64,000 nt of DNA from Arthrobacter cheniae (GCF_003602275.1 NZ_QZVT01000001.1:402567-466566), one strand, 5' to 3'. Shown: positions 1 to 8,862, numbered from the stretch's first letter. A program made the numbers and translations. The notes: generated from the sequence alone by a model not told the origin.

Positions 1-434
1 CTCCCGTCGCCGCCGTCTCGCTGACGGGACTCGCACGGGGCATCGGCAAGGTGACCAGGGCGCCGTCGGACAAGCACGCCGATGCCCGCGCGGCGACCAT
101 CGCGACCGCGATGCTCGACTATCCATGGGCCGTGCACGGCAACGGGATGGAGAACTCGGTGGTCATGGAGGACCTCGGGGTCGTCGCCAAGAGCGGCGCG
201 GAGGGCGTGCTCGTCCTGGGCGCCCGGACAGGGGCGTCGCTGGCCCTGAAGGTCCTCGACGGCAACTCCCGCGCGGCCACCCTCGTCGGCCTCACGCTCT
301 TCGCCGCGTCCGGAGCGATCGACGCCGAGAAGGTGGGCGCCGTCCTCGAGAAGGTCGTCCAGCCGGTCTTCGGTGGAGGCCGTCCGGTCGGCAGCCTGCG
401 CCTCGCCGCCCCGGTCATGGCCCTGCTCGACTAG
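1..434 (+). CDS. Asparaginase-family protein, C-terminal part (cut by left edge)
   Basis: The frame is open from the first bases of the window (reading PVAAVSLTGLARGIGKV from base 3) and stops at 434, so only about 143 C-terminal residues are visible. The motifs YPWAVHGNGMENSVVM, AKSGAEGVLVLG and ALKVLDGNSRAAT resemble the C-terminal half of the PF06089 L-asparaginase II family, which hydrolyses asparagine to aspartate and ammonia in the cytoplasm. An internal GTG at 51 could be mistaken for a start, but the upstream residues fit the family. The gene runs toward the SCP-like gene 13 bp downstream. The family call is from recognition of the motifs only; the catalytic N-terminus lies outside the window. 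Confidence 0.75.
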   Translation, partial: PVAAVSLTGLARGIGKVTRAPSDKHADARAATIATAMLDYPWAVHGNGMENSVVMEDLGVVAKSGAEGVLVLGARTGASLALKVLDGNSRAATLVGLTLFAASGAIDAEKVGAVLEKVVQPVFGGGRPVGSLRLAAPVMALLD

Positions 435-447
435 GGACGGCAGGACC

Positions 448-813
448 ATGGCACGACGACGCATCACGCCGGAGGACGGCCGGCGGGCACTGACGTCGGT
501 TGCCGCCGGGTCGGCCGGCCGGCCGGACCTCGCGATGGCGGTGCGCTTCACCCTCGAGGAACTCGCCGAGCTGGCGCCCGGCAACAGCGTCGAGGTGCGC
601 GTGCCACCCTTCGGCGTGACGCAGTGCGTCGAGGGCCCGCGCCATACCCGCGGCACTCCCCCGAACGTCGTCGAAATGGATGCGTCCACGTGGCTGGCCC
701 TCGTCGAGGGAAGGACGACGTGGCCGGATGCCGTCGCCGCAGGCAAGGTCGCTGCGTCCGGACAGCGGGCCGACCTGAGCGCCTGGCTGCCTCTCTTCGG
801 ACCTCGGGGATGA
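448..813 (+). CDS. SCP-like (sterol carrier family) small protein
   Basis: A 121-residue cytoplasmic protein. ATG 448 is chosen because the protein from MARRRITPEDGRRAL onward looks like a complete member of the actinobacterial family; further in-frame starts upstream run into the asparaginase gene. The C-terminal half (about residues 55-120: VRVPPFGVTQCVEG, PPNVVEMDASTWLALVEG, GKVAASGQRADLSAWLPL) resembles the bacterial SCP-orthologue domain. A protein of this type sits directly before purF in mycobacteria (Rv0807 before purF Rv0808), and the same position is seen here with two membrane proteins in between. Ligand and function are not known. Its stop codon overlaps the next start (ATGA at 810-813), so the two are probably translationally coupled. 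Confidence 0.75.
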   Translation: MARRRITPEDGRRALTSVAAGSAGRPDLAMAVRFTLEELAELAPGNSVEVRVPPFGVTQCVEGPRHTRGTPPNVVEMDASTWLALVEGRTTWPDAVAAGKVAASGQRADLSAWLPLFGPRG

Positions 814-2318
814 GTACCGACCGACCGTCCGCGGCGGGAACGACCGGAGCCGGCACTGCAGGGCGCGCCTCCACGGCAGCCGGCCACCGCTCGTCCGGCC
901 ATCGGGCGGACCGGCTCCGAACCCTCCGCGAGCGCTCCGTCGCAGCCCTGCACCGCCAGCCCCTCGGAGCCTGGCTCACCGGCCTCGCCGCGACGCTCAT
1001 CTACTCGGTCTTCTCGGTGACCCAGTGGAACACCCTGGAGTCACCGTCGTGGGACCTCGGGATCTTCACGCAGCTCGCGAAGGCATACGCGGGCTTCGGC
1101 ACACCGATCGTCCCGATCAAGGGGGAGGGCTTCAACCTCCTGGGGGACCACTTCCATCCCCTCCTCGTGCTGCTGGGACCTGCCTACGCGCTGGCGCCGT
1201 CGGGCCTCACCATCCTCATGGTGCAGAACCTCCTCTTCGGGCTGTCGGTGGTGGTGATCGCCCGAACCGGCATGCGCCTGGTCTCACCGGTGATGGGGAT
1301 CGCCGTGGGGGTCGCGTATGCCCTGTCCTGGGGGCTGCAGTCCGCCGTCGCGGCGCAGTTCCACGAGATCGCCTTCGCCGTCCCGCTCCTCGCCCTGAGC
1401 CTGGAAGCCCTGCTGCGGCGGCGCATGCTGCCCGCCGTCGTCTGGGGCGGGCTGCTGGTCTTCGTGAAGGAGGACCTCGGGCTCACGGTCATGGCCCTCG
1501 GACTGGTCATCGCCTGGCGGCTCCGGACCGCGGCGGGGCTGTGGCTGTCCCTGTGGGGGGCACTCTGGCTGATCGCCTCGGTCCGCCTGATCCTGCCCGC
1601 CCTCAACGCCACCGGCCAGTACGACTACTCGGACCGGATCGACCTGGGCTCGATGATCGCCGACCCCGGAGGCGCCGTCGTCGACCTCGTCTCCGGCACC
1701 GCGAAGCACGAGACACTCCTGCTGCTCCTGGTCTCCGGCGGCTTCCTGTTCCTCCGGTCCTCGCTCACCCTCGTCCTCCTGCCGACGCTGCTCTGGCGGT
1801 TCGCCTCGGGCCAGGAGGGCTATTGGGGTCCCGAATGGCACTACAGTGCGGTCCTCATGCCCGTCCTGTTCCTCGCCCTGCTCGACGGCGTGCTCTCGCT
1901 CCGCAGGAGCCGCCGCAGCTGGGTCCGCGCCGTCGCCCTGATGGGGGTCCCGGCCGCCGTCGCAGCCTCCTTGGTGCTGCTGCCCAGCCAGAAGTTCGCC
2001 GTCCTCGCCGAGCCGGAAACCTACCGGCAGTCGGAGCGCTGGGACGCGGCGCACCGCATGATGAGCCTCATCCCCCAGGCGTCGACGGTCGAAACCGGCG
2101 TGGTGCTCATGGCGTACCTGGTCCCCGAGACCCGGGTCTACTGGCTGGGCAACCTCAACCCGCCGCCGGACTACCTCATCGTCGACGCCGATGACTGGAG
2201 CTGGGGGCCGGTCAGGCCGGGGAACGCCGAGGCCCACGCCGAGCAGCGCTACCCGGGGTCCGACTACACCCTGGTGTTCAGCGAAGCGGGCTACCAGCTC
2301 GTCCAGCGGGAACGCTGA
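810..2318 (+). CDS. DUF2079 multi-pass membrane protein
   Basis: A 502-residue integral membrane protein. ATG 810 overlaps the previous stop (ATGA) and is preferred to the upstream starts, which read through the SCP gene. The first 60 residues are polar and low in complexity (Ser/Thr/Ala/Gly), then many hydrophobic segments follow, for example GLAATLIYSVFSV, PLLALSLEALL, VMALGLVIAW and LLLLLVSGGFLFL. The SPSWDLGIFTQLAKAYAG stretch after the first membrane span is characteristic of DUF2079 (PF09852), whose members resemble GT-C type glycosyltransferases in topology. No reaction has been assigned and none is inferred here. The C-terminal soluble part (about 420-502) ends near GYQLVQRER. Confidence 0.8.
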   Translation: MSTDRPSAAGTTGAGTAGRASTAAGHRSSGHRADRLRTLRERSVAALHRQPLGAWLTGLAATLIYSVFSVTQWNTLESPSWDLGIFTQLAKAYAGFGTPIVPIKGEGFNLLGDHFHPLLVLLGPAYALAPSGLTILMVQNLLFGLSVVVIARTGMRLVSPVMGIAVGVAYALSWGLQSAVAAQFHEIAFAVPLLALSLEALLRRRMLPAVVWGGLLVFVKEDLGLTVMALGLVIAWRLRTAAGLWLSLWGALWLIASVRLILPALNATGQYDYSDRIDLGSMIADPGGAVVDLVSGTAKHETLLLLLVSGGFLFLRSSLTLVLLPTLLWRFASGQEGYWGPEWHYSAVLMPVLFLALLDGVLSLRRSRRSWVRAVALMGVPAAVAASLVLLPSQKFAVLAEPETYRQSERWDAAHRMMSLIPQASTVETGVVLMAYLVPETRVYWLGNLNPPPDYLIVDADDWSWGPVRPGNAEAHAEQRYPGSDYTLVFSEAGYQLVQRER

Positions 2319-2325
2319 TGCCCGG

Positions 2326-2331
2326 TAGCCT
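2326..2331 (+). promoter_or_regulatory. Candidate -10 box for a leaderless transcript
   Basis: TAGCCT lies 6 bp before the ATG at 2338, a spacing that would put the transcription start at or next to the start codon. No Shine-Dalgarno sequence precedes this ATG. Leaderless mRNAs are common in actinobacteria. No convincing -35 box was identified, so this is tentative. Confidence 0.35.
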
Positions 2332-2337
2332 TAAAGC

Positions 2338-2769
2338 ATGACCTCCGAGCAGCCCACGCCGAGCAGCACCCCCGAGCAGCCCGATACGCGCGGCGCCGTG
2401 CCGGCGGACGGGCAGCCCGGGCCTGCCGACCGCGTGGCACCGCCGGTCGGACAGCCGTCGGAGCGCGCCGCCGCGGCCCGAGTCGATCCTTCCGCCTACC
2501 GTGAAGTGACCGTGCGCAGGGCTCCGAAGTTCGTGCCGTTCATGGCGGTCGGTGCGATCGTCGGCTTCCTGGCCGCGCTCGTCGTCGCCTACACCGGTCC
2601 GGTTGATCCCACCCTTACGCGTGAATCCGTACTGGGCTTCTTCACCGTCGCCTTCGCGCTGCCGGGGCTGCTTCTGGCAGCCCTGCTGGTCCTCGTCTTC
2701 GACCGCCGCAGCATCAAGAAGGCCGAGCGTGCCCGGGCGGAGCGCACGTTCGACGACGACGCCGCCTGA
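2338..2769 (+). CDS. Small conserved membrane protein upstream of purF
   Basis: A 143-residue protein. The N-terminal 60 residues are disordered in character (Pro, Ser, Thr, Glu, Gln rich). They are followed by REVTVRRAPKFVPFM and two transmembrane helices (about 69-87, VGAIVGFLAALVVAYTGPV; about 100-122, GFFTVAFALPGLLLAALLVLVF) and a basic tail DRRSIKKAERARAERTF. The basic stretches suggest that the N- and C-termini are cytoplasmic. Similar small two-helix proteins are found beside purF in Arthrobacter relatives as I recall, but I do not recognise a named family and give no function. The gene starts 19 bp after the DUF2079 stop and probably has its own leaderless promoter. Confidence 0.65.
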   Translation: MTSEQPTPSSTPEQPDTRGAVPADGQPGPADRVAPPVGQPSERAAAARVDPSAYREVTVRRAPKFVPFMAVGAIVGFLAALVVAYTGPVDPTLTRESVLGFFTVAFALPGLLLAALLVLVFDRRSIKKAERARAERTFDDDAA

Positions 2770-2856
2770 CCCGGCAGGGCTCGGCAGCGCTCCGCAGGGC
2801 CGTACGCAACCGACTCTTCGCTCGGGTGGCGTTGCGTGCCGTGAGAGAATGGCCGA

Positions 2857-4416
2857 ATGGTGCGCGGCGACGGACAACTTTCCCACGATCTTCTTCCCGG
2901 CGAAAAAGGACCACAGGATGCCTGCGGTGTTTTCGGCGTCTGGGCGCCCGGTGAGGAGGTGGCGAAGCTCGCCTACTACGGCCTGTACGCGCTGCAGCAC
3001 CGCGGCCAGGAATCGGCGGGCATCGCGACCAGCGACGGCCGCCGGATCAACGTCTACAAGGACATGGGCCTCGTCTCCCAGGTCTTCGACGAGTCCACCC
3101 TCAATACCCTGACCGGGCACATCGCCGTCGGGCATTGCCGGTACTCGACCACCGGGTCCTCGCACTGGGCCAACGCGCAGCCCACCCTCGGCGCCACCGC
3201 CGCCGGCACCGTGGCCCTCGCCCACAACGGCAACCTCACGAACTCCGCCGAGCTCTACCAGATGGTCCTCGCGCGCCACGGCAAGCCTCGGGCCGGTGAA
3301 CTCGCCCAGGGCAACACCACCGACACCGCACTGGTGACCGCACTCCTCGCCGGCAACGACGGCCGCTCGCTCGAGGACACGGCGATGGAACTCCTGCCGA
3401 GCATCCGCGGTGCCTTCTGCTTCGTCTTCATGGATGAAGGAACCCTGTACGCCGCCCGCGACGCCTACGGTGTCCGTCCTCTCGTCCTCGGTCGCCTCGA
3501 GCGCGGGTGGGTGGTCGCTTCCGAGCAGGCAGCCCTCGCGACCGTCGGTGCGAGCTACATCCGCGAGATCGAGCCCGGCGAGTTCATCGCCATCGACGAG
3601 GACGGCGTGCGCAGCAGCCGCTTCGCGACGCCGACCGCCGCCGGCTGCGTCTTCGAGTACGTGTACCTCGCCCGGCCCGACGCCGCGATCGCGGGCCGAT
3701 CGGTCTACGAGTCCCGTGTCGAGATGGGACGCCAGCTGGCCCGGGAGAACTCGGCGGAGGCGGACATCGTGATCCCCGTCCCGGAGTCGGGTACACCCGC
3801 CGCCGTGGGGTTCGCCGAGGAATCGGGCATCCCCTTCGCTCACGGGTTCGTGAAGAACGCCTACGTGGGCCGGACCTTCATCCAGCCCAGCCAGACCCTG
3901 CGACAGCTCGGCATCCGGCTGAAGCTCAATGCCCTGGAATCCGTCATCCGCGGCAAGCGCATCATCGTCGTCGACGATTCGATCGTCCGCGGCAACACGC
4001 AGCGCGCCGTCGTCCGGATGCTCCGGGAGGCGGGGGCAGCTTCGGTGCACGTGAAGATCTCGTCGCCGCCCGTGCGCTGGCCCTGCTTCTACGGCATCGA
4101 CTTCGCCTCCCGCGCCGAACTCATCGCCAACGGCGCCGCGATCCACGAGATCAGTGCGTCGATCGGAGCCGACAGCCTCGCGTACATTTCCGAGGACGGC
4201 ATGATCGACGCCACGCAGCAGCCCCGCGAGCGCCTGTGCACGGCGTGCTTCACCGGCACCTACCCCATCGAACTGCCCGATGACGACCGTCTCGGCAAGA
4301 ACCTGCTGGAACGCCTCGACCCGGCCGACAAGTCCGGTGCCACGGGATGCGATCCCGGGCCGGATGCCGAATTCGAAGCGGTCCTGACCGATGAAGACAA
4401 GAAAGAGCGGGTATGA
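2857..4416 (+). CDS. purF: Amidophosphoribosyltransferase PurF
   Basis: First committed enzyme of purine biosynthesis: glutamine plus PRPP gives phosphoribosylamine (519 residues, cytoplasmic). The N-terminal nucleophile is Cys23 in KGPQDACGVFGVW, so a 22-residue propeptide must be removed, as in the Bacillus-type enzyme. The glutaminase half shows YALQHRGQESAGI, GHCRYSTTG and AHNGNLTN. The phosphoribosyltransferase half carries the PRPP loop IIVVDDSIVRGNT (about 368-380). Cysteines in PVRWPCFYGIDF and ERLCTACFTGTYP match the ligands of the [4Fe-4S] cluster found in B. subtilis-type PurF. The gene overlaps purM by four bases. No clear ribosome site is seen before ATG 2857. Confidence 0.97.
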   Translation: MVRGDGQLSHDLLPGEKGPQDACGVFGVWAPGEEVAKLAYYGLYALQHRGQESAGIATSDGRRINVYKDMGLVSQVFDESTLNTLTGHIAVGHCRYSTTGSSHWANAQPTLGATAAGTVALAHNGNLTNSAELYQMVLARHGKPRAGELAQGNTTDTALVTALLAGNDGRSLEDTAMELLPSIRGAFCFVFMDEGTLYAARDAYGVRPLVLGRLERGWVVASEQAALATVGASYIREIEPGEFIAIDEDGVRSSRFATPTAAGCVFEYVYLARPDAAIAGRSVYESRVEMGRQLARENSAEADIVIPVPESGTPAAVGFAEESGIPFAHGFVKNAYVGRTFIQPSQTLRQLGIRLKLNALESVIRGKRIIVVDDSIVRGNTQRAVVRMLREAGAASVHVKISSPPVRWPCFYGIDFASRAELIANGAAIHEISASIGADSLAYISEDGMIDATQQPRERLCTACFTGTYPIELPDDDRLGKNLLERLDPADKSGATGCDPGPDAEFEAVLTDEDKKERV

Positions 4417-5525
4417 GCGCGTCCAACCCCACCACGTATGCCAGCGCCGGAGTGGACGTCGAAGCGGGTGACCGGGCCGTCGAGCTGATGAAGGACGCCG
4501 TGCGCGCGACGCACGGCGAGCAGGTCGTCGGCGGGGTAGGCGGTTTCGCCGGTCTCTTCGACGTCTCCCGCCTCCTGACCTACACGCGGCCCCTCCTGGC
4601 CACGTCGACGGACGGCGTCGGCACGAAGGTCGCCATCGCGCAGGCCATGGACATCCACGACACCATCGGGTTCGACCTCGTGGGCATGGTGGTCGACGAC
4701 ATCGTGGTGGTGGGCGCGGAGCCGCTCTTCATGACCGACTACATCGCGTGCGGCAAGGTGGTCCCCGAGCGGATCGCCGATATCGTCCGCGGCATCGCGG
4801 CCGGTTGCTCCGCCGCCGGCACCGCCCTCGTGGGTGGGGAGACCGCAGAACATCCGGGACTGCTCGGCGAGCACGAGTACGACGTCGCGGGTGCGGCGAC
4901 CGGCGTGGTCGAGGCCGACCGCGTGCTCGGCCCCGAGCGCGTGCGCGAGGGCGACGTCGTCATCGGCATGGCCTCCTCGGGGCTGCACTCCAATGGCTAC
5001 TCCCTGGTGCGCCGGGTGATCAACCAGGCGGGCTGGGCGCTCGACCGGCAGGTCTCGGAACTCGGACGGACACTGGGCGAGGAACTCCTCGAGCCCACGC
5101 GCATCTATGCCGCGGACTGCCTCGCACTGACCCGCAACGACGCCGCACAGGTGCACGGCTTCAGTCACGTCACCGGTGGTGGGCTGGCGGCGAACCTCGC
5201 CCGCGTGCTGCCCCGCGGGCTCGAAGCCTCGGTGGACCGTTCCACCTGGGAGCTGCCGCCGATCTTCACGCTCGTCTCCCAGCTCGGCAACGTGCCGCTG
5301 CCGGACCTCGAGCGCACCCTCAACCTGGGCGTCGGCATGGTCGCGATCGTCGGGGCGTCGGGCGCGGATGCCGCGCTCGCCCAGCTGAACGCCGCCGGAC
5401 TGCCGTCCTGGGTCATGGGGAGCGTGCGCGCCGCGAGCGGCGGGAGTGTCGACGGGCCCGATTACATCCAGGGCGCCAAGGGCGTCGACGGCGGGTCGGT
5501 AAGGCTGCTCGGCACCTACGCCTGA
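4413..5525 (+). CDS. purM: Phosphoribosylformylglycinamidine cyclo-ligase PurM
   Basis: Catalyses ATP-dependent ring closure of FGAM to AIR in purine synthesis (370 residues). Motifs of the AIR-synthase fold are clear: YASAGVDVEAGDRAVELMK at the N-terminus, GGFAGLFDVSR, LLATSTDGVGTKVAIAQ (nucleotide-binding strand and loop), DDIVVVGAEPLFMTDYIA, LVGGETAEHPG, ASSGLHSNGYSLVRRV and FSHVTGGGLAANLARVLP. The start overlaps the purF stop (ATGA), giving a coupled purF-purM pair. In mycobacteria a DUF3073 gene follows purM directly; here that gene is about 17.7 kb away, beyond the xylan block. Confidence 0.97.
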   Translation: MSASNPTTYASAGVDVEAGDRAVELMKDAVRATHGEQVVGGVGGFAGLFDVSRLLTYTRPLLATSTDGVGTKVAIAQAMDIHDTIGFDLVGMVVDDIVVVGAEPLFMTDYIACGKVVPERIADIVRGIAAGCSAAGTALVGGETAEHPGLLGEHEYDVAGAATGVVEADRVLGPERVREGDVVIGMASSGLHSNGYSLVRRVINQAGWALDRQVSELGRTLGEELLEPTRIYAADCLALTRNDAAQVHGFSHVTGGGLAANLARVLPRGLEASVDRSTWELPPIFTLVSQLGNVPLPDLERTLNLGVGMVAIVGASGADAALAQLNAAGLPSWVMGSVRAASGGSVDGPDYIQGAKGVDGGSVRLLGTYA

Positions 5526-5579
5526 CCTACCCCCCCCCGGTCTCCGCGGAGTCACCCGGACCTGGCTCGGCGCGCGGTT

Positions 5580-5690
5580 CTGCCCACTGATCGGGTCACT
5601 ACAGTGGGCAGGAACAACTCCTGCCCACTGATCGGGTACCTACAGTGGGCAGGTTCGAACATTCCCACCGAACGACGTCGATCAGTGGGA
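5580..5690. repeat. Three spaced palindromic repeats downstream of purM
   Basis: Two copies share the arms CTGCCCACTG and CAGTGGGCAG around 12-base loops (5580-5611 and 5621-5652), and both loops begin ATCGGGT. A third, weaker copy has TCCCACCG (5663-5670), a 12-base loop and CAGTGGGA (5683-5690). The repeat period is about 41 bp. They lie between purM and the terminator of the xylanase gene, outside any gene. They could be protein-binding sites, REP-like elements or remnants of insertion. Confidence 0.8.
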
Positions 5691-5721
5691 GGAAGCGCAC
5701 CGCCGACGAGCATCGGACGAC

Positions 5722-5764
5722 ACGACGAAGCCCCTGCCCTCCAGGAGGACAGGGGCTTCGTCGT
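5722..5764. terminator. Bidirectional-type terminator hairpin
   Basis: A perfect 15-bp stem, ACGACGAAGCCCCTG (5722-5736) pairing with CAGGGGCTTCGTCGT (5750-5764), lies 13 bp beyond the stop of the minus-strand xylanase gene. It could also stop read-through from purM on the other strand. Confidence 0.8.
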
Positions 5765-5777
5765 GCAGCGGGACCCG

Positions 5778-8700
5778 TCAGGGCTTCCCGTGCAGTGTGC
5801 GTGTGACGACGACGTCGAACGAACTGGTCCGGACGTTGCCCGCCTCGTCCGCAGCCGTGCAGGTGACCGTCGTGACACCGATTCTGAAACGGGTGCCCGG
5901 AGCGGGCACGCAGTTCAGCGGGACGGCGCCGTCGAGGGTGTCGATGGCGGACGGCAGGGTGTACGCCACCTTGGCGCCGCTGGCACCGTTGGAGACGGCC
6001 TGGATGTCCGACTGGTCGGCGATCCGCGGCGGCAGCACGTCGGCCGGACGGGCCGGGAGCCGTGACGGATCGACGATGCCCCAGTAGGCCGGAGTGACCT
6101 GCAGGTCGTCGTCGAAGGGCAGCGGCTGCTCCCATGGGCGGGCCATCGGCCACGTCCGCAGCCAGGTGCGCGCGTTGCTGATGCCCCAGAACGTCACCGA
6201 ATCGACGGACTCGTTGTGCTCGCGGAGCATCGAGAACAGGTCCCGGTAGTAGTAGCCCACCTCGGCTGCCGCATCCTCGTCGTTCTCGAAGGCGGGACTG
6301 TAGGGGTCCACCGGCGCGCCACTGACATCGGCACCCTGGTTCTCCGTCGAGGCGTTGACGTCGAGTTCCGTGATGGCCTGCAGGAGCTCGGGGTTCAGCG
6401 CCTCCACGGCCTTGATGGAGTCCTCGAGCCACTGCACGGGCCGGGCGACGTCGACGTGGGCCTGGTGCCCGACGCCGTCGATCGGTACGTTTCGGGCCTC
6501 GAGTCCGCGGATCAGGTCGAGGTAGTCCGCGCGCTTCTCGGGCATCTCGGTGTTGTAGTCGTTGATAAACAGCGCGGCGTCGGGGAAGTAGCGGTCCGCC
6601 AGGCGGAAGGCCTCGTCCACGAAGCCCTCACCCAGGACCTGGAACCAGCGGCTGTCCCGCATGTCGTGCGGGTTCGCCGTGTCTCCGTCCGCGATGACCT
6701 CGTTCACGACGTCCCAGGCCCAGATGGGGCTGTCGCCCTCGGGATAGCGCGCATCGATGTGATCCGCGATGCCCTTGATATGGGCTTCCATGCGGGCTTT
6801 CAGCAGCGCCTGGTCGGCAGGGCTGTTCGTCAGGTCCCGGGTGCCGTCCTTGAAGAACCAGGCAGGCGTCTGCGAGTGCCAGGCGAGGACGTGTCCGTAC
6901 ACCTCGACGCCGTTCGCGTCCGCGAAATCCAGGAGCTGGTCGAGCTGGGTGAAGGCGAACTGACCCTCGACCGGCTGCACGCTCTCGGGCTTGCCGGCGT
7001 TCTCCGGGGTGAAGGCGTTGAAATGCTTCCGGATGAGGTCCGCCGCTGTTCCCGTGGTTTCGCGTGCATCGATGGCGACACCGACGTGCTCGATGCCGTC
7101 GGCGCCGAGGACGTCCTTCAGCCCCGGGACGTCCGTCTGGATCGGCTTCTCCGCGAAGGGAGCGAGGCTGAAGTCGTCGAGGACGAAGTCGACGCCGACG
7201 GGGCCCTCCACGTAGACCTGAGCCTTGTCCGCCGCGCCGCCGAGCGTGTAGGTGCCCTTCAGCTGCGTCCAGCCGTCGGCGGTGACGGTCGCGCCTGCAC
7301 CGGCCACGCCGTCGTAGGCGCTCCCTCCGCCGTTGTCACGCTGCACGGACACCTTGAGGGAGGCCGGCTGCTGTCCCGGTGCGAGCTTCGCCCAGACCGA
7401 CACCTCCACCGCTACTCCCACGGGTAGTCCCGCGGTGACGTCGAGGGCCGCGCCGTGCCAGGGCTGGGTGCGGTTGGTGACGAGCAGGCTCCCGGTCCCG
7501 GTGCGTGCGTCGCTTCCGGCGGTGACCTGCACGCCGTCGCCCCGCGCCGTCCAGCCGTCCGTGCCCGACTCGAAGCTGCTCGTGATCCCGGTTGTCTCCC
7601 CGGCGCTCGCTCCACCACTCGGCAGCGCGAAGGTCCAGCCTTCGGCCAGCTTCTCACCGACGACGGTCGTCACGGCCCGAACCGTGTTCGACCGGTCACC
7701 GCCGCCGTCGTGTGCGAGCACCACGGCTCCGGGGGTGAAGGCTTTGCGGAGATTCTCCGTGAGCGTGGCCTCGCTGAGGTCGTTGCCGTCCCAGTCGAAG
7801 ATGACGTTCCCGAGACCGAGCGGCTGCATTCCGAGCGCTGCGGCCACCTCGCCCGTGGCACCCCAGCTGCCGTTGGGTGCCCGGAAGTAGGGCACCGCCA
7901 GCGCAGGGTCGCCCCCGGCCGCGCGGATGATGCGGAGGTTCTCCTTCAGATCGGACTCGACCTGCGCCTGTGTCCATGAGCCCATGTCCGCGTAGGACGT
8001 CCCGTGGTTGCACAGGGTGTGCCCTTCGGCGACGATGCGCCGTAGCAGTTCGGCTCCGCCGTCGGCCTGCACGTTCTGGCCGATGATGCAGAAGGTCGCG
8101 GTGATGCCCTTGTCCCGCAGGAGGTCGAGGATCGCGGTGGTCTCGCCGGGGTTGGGGCCGTCGTCGAAGGTGAGGGCGACGACGTTCCCGGTGCCGCGGG
8201 CCGTCGCGACGGGTGTGGTGGTCGGGTTGACGGCACCGCCGGGCACGAAAGCCGGGTCCGGGGTGGGCTGCCAGGTTCCGCCATCGCCCGGTTCGGCGGT
8301 GCCGGTGATCACGACGTCATCCACGAGGTAGTCGTAGGGCGCCCCGAGATCCCCTGTTCCCAGGTAGGCGCGCAGGGTGGCGGGATCCGCACCGGCAGGA
8401 GCGTTGAAGGTCCCGCTCACCGTGGTCCATGCATCGGCGGACACCGTCGTGTTTCCCACCCAGCTGTACGCGGGTTCGACGACGAAGCGGGCCGACGTCG
8501 TCGTTCCGGCGGCGGCGGACAGCTTCACCTGCGCCGAGAAGGAGTACGTGCCACCGGCCTGCAGGAGGTTGGCCGGCGTCTTCACGCCGTCGTAGTCGTT
8601 CGCCCTGCCCTTGATCAGCAGTGCTTTGTCACCGTCGGCGTCGACCACGGACAGGGCAGCCCCGCCGTTCTGGGTCAGCGGACCGAAGTCACCGTCCTCG

Positions 8701-8822
8701 AAGTCCTCGCTCAGGAGCACTGCCGGCTCCTCGGCGTTCGCCGCCGGCAGCGCCAGGGCACCGGCTCCGGCCACCAGGCCGAAGGCCGTGGCGCCCGCAA
8801 TCAGACAACGTCGTCTCATCAT
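5778..8822 (-). CDS. Secreted bifunctional CE4-type deacetylase / GH10 endo-xylanase
   Basis: A 1014-residue secreted enzyme for acetylated xylan. Order of parts: signal peptide (1-30, cleavage after PAANA); CBM4/9-like beta-sandwich (about 35-176); linker; NodB/CE4 domain (about 212-400) with TFDDGPN, FRAPNG, FDWDGND and LAHDGGG; second CBM4/9-like domain (about 413-555); GH10 catalytic domain (about 565-925) with acid/base Glu708 in WDVVNEV and nucleophile Glu819 in ITELDVN; C-terminal HYR-like beta domain (about 930-1014). In the CE4 domain the second histidine of the usual zinc motif appears replaced by Tyr277 (NHGTSY). A good ribosome site (AAGGAG) precedes ATG 8822. The gene lies downstream of the second xylanase on the same strand, with a hairpin between them. 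Confidence 0.9.
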   Translation of the reverse strand: MMRRRCLIAGATAFGLVAGAGALALPAANAEEPAVLLSEDFEDGDFGPLTQNGGAALSVVDADGDKALLIKGRANDYDGVKTPANLLQAGGTYSFSAQVKLSAAAGTTTSARFVVEPAYSWVGNTTVSADAWTTVSGTFNAPAGADPATLRAYLGTGDLGAPYDYLVDDVVITGTAEPGDGGTWQPTPDPAFVPGGAVNPTTTPVATARGTGNVVALTFDDGPNPGETTAILDLLRDKGITATFCIIGQNVQADGGAELLRRIVAEGHTLCNHGTSYADMGSWTQAQVESDLKENLRIIRAAGGDPALAVPYFRAPNGSWGATGEVAAALGMQPLGLGNVIFDWDGNDLSEATLTENLRKAFTPGAVVLAHDGGGDRSNTVRAVTTVVGEKLAEGWTFALPSGGASAGETTGITSSFESGTDGWTARGDGVQVTAGSDARTGTGSLLVTNRTQPWHGAALDVTAGLPVGVAVEVSVWAKLAPGQQPASLKVSVQRDNGGGSAYDGVAGAGATVTADGWTQLKGTYTLGGAADKAQVYVEGPVGVDFVLDDFSLAPFAEKPIQTDVPGLKDVLGADGIEHVGVAIDARETTGTAADLIRKHFNAFTPENAGKPESVQPVEGQFAFTQLDQLLDFADANGVEVYGHVLAWHSQTPAWFFKDGTRDLTNSPADQALLKARMEAHIKGIADHIDARYPEGDSPIWAWDVVNEVIADGDTANPHDMRDSRWFQVLGEGFVDEAFRLADRYFPDAALFINDYNTEMPEKRADYLDLIRGLEARNVPIDGVGHQAHVDVARPVQWLEDSIKAVEALNPELLQAITELDVNASTENQGADVSGAPVDPYSPAFENDEDAAAEVGYYYRDLFSMLREHNESVDSVTFWGISNARTWLRTWPMARPWEQPLPFDDDLQVTPAYWGIVDPSRLPARPADVLPPRIADQSDIQAVSNGASGAKVAYTLPSAIDTLDGAVPLNCVPAPGTRFRIGVTTVTCTAADEAGNVRTSSFDVVVTRTLHGKP

Positions 8823-8862
8823 TCTCCTTGTTATGTCGCCCCGCTCCCAGTCAGGGGCGAGG

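Noticed and set aside
2278-4146. A 622-codon minus-strand frame opposite purF
   Set aside because: Composition is that of an antisense shadow; it crosses three genes and an intergenic region and has no domain.
5580-5690. CRISPR-like repeat array
   Set aside because: Only three units, palindromic, with an about 9-base gap between copies and no unique spacers of normal length; no cas genes.
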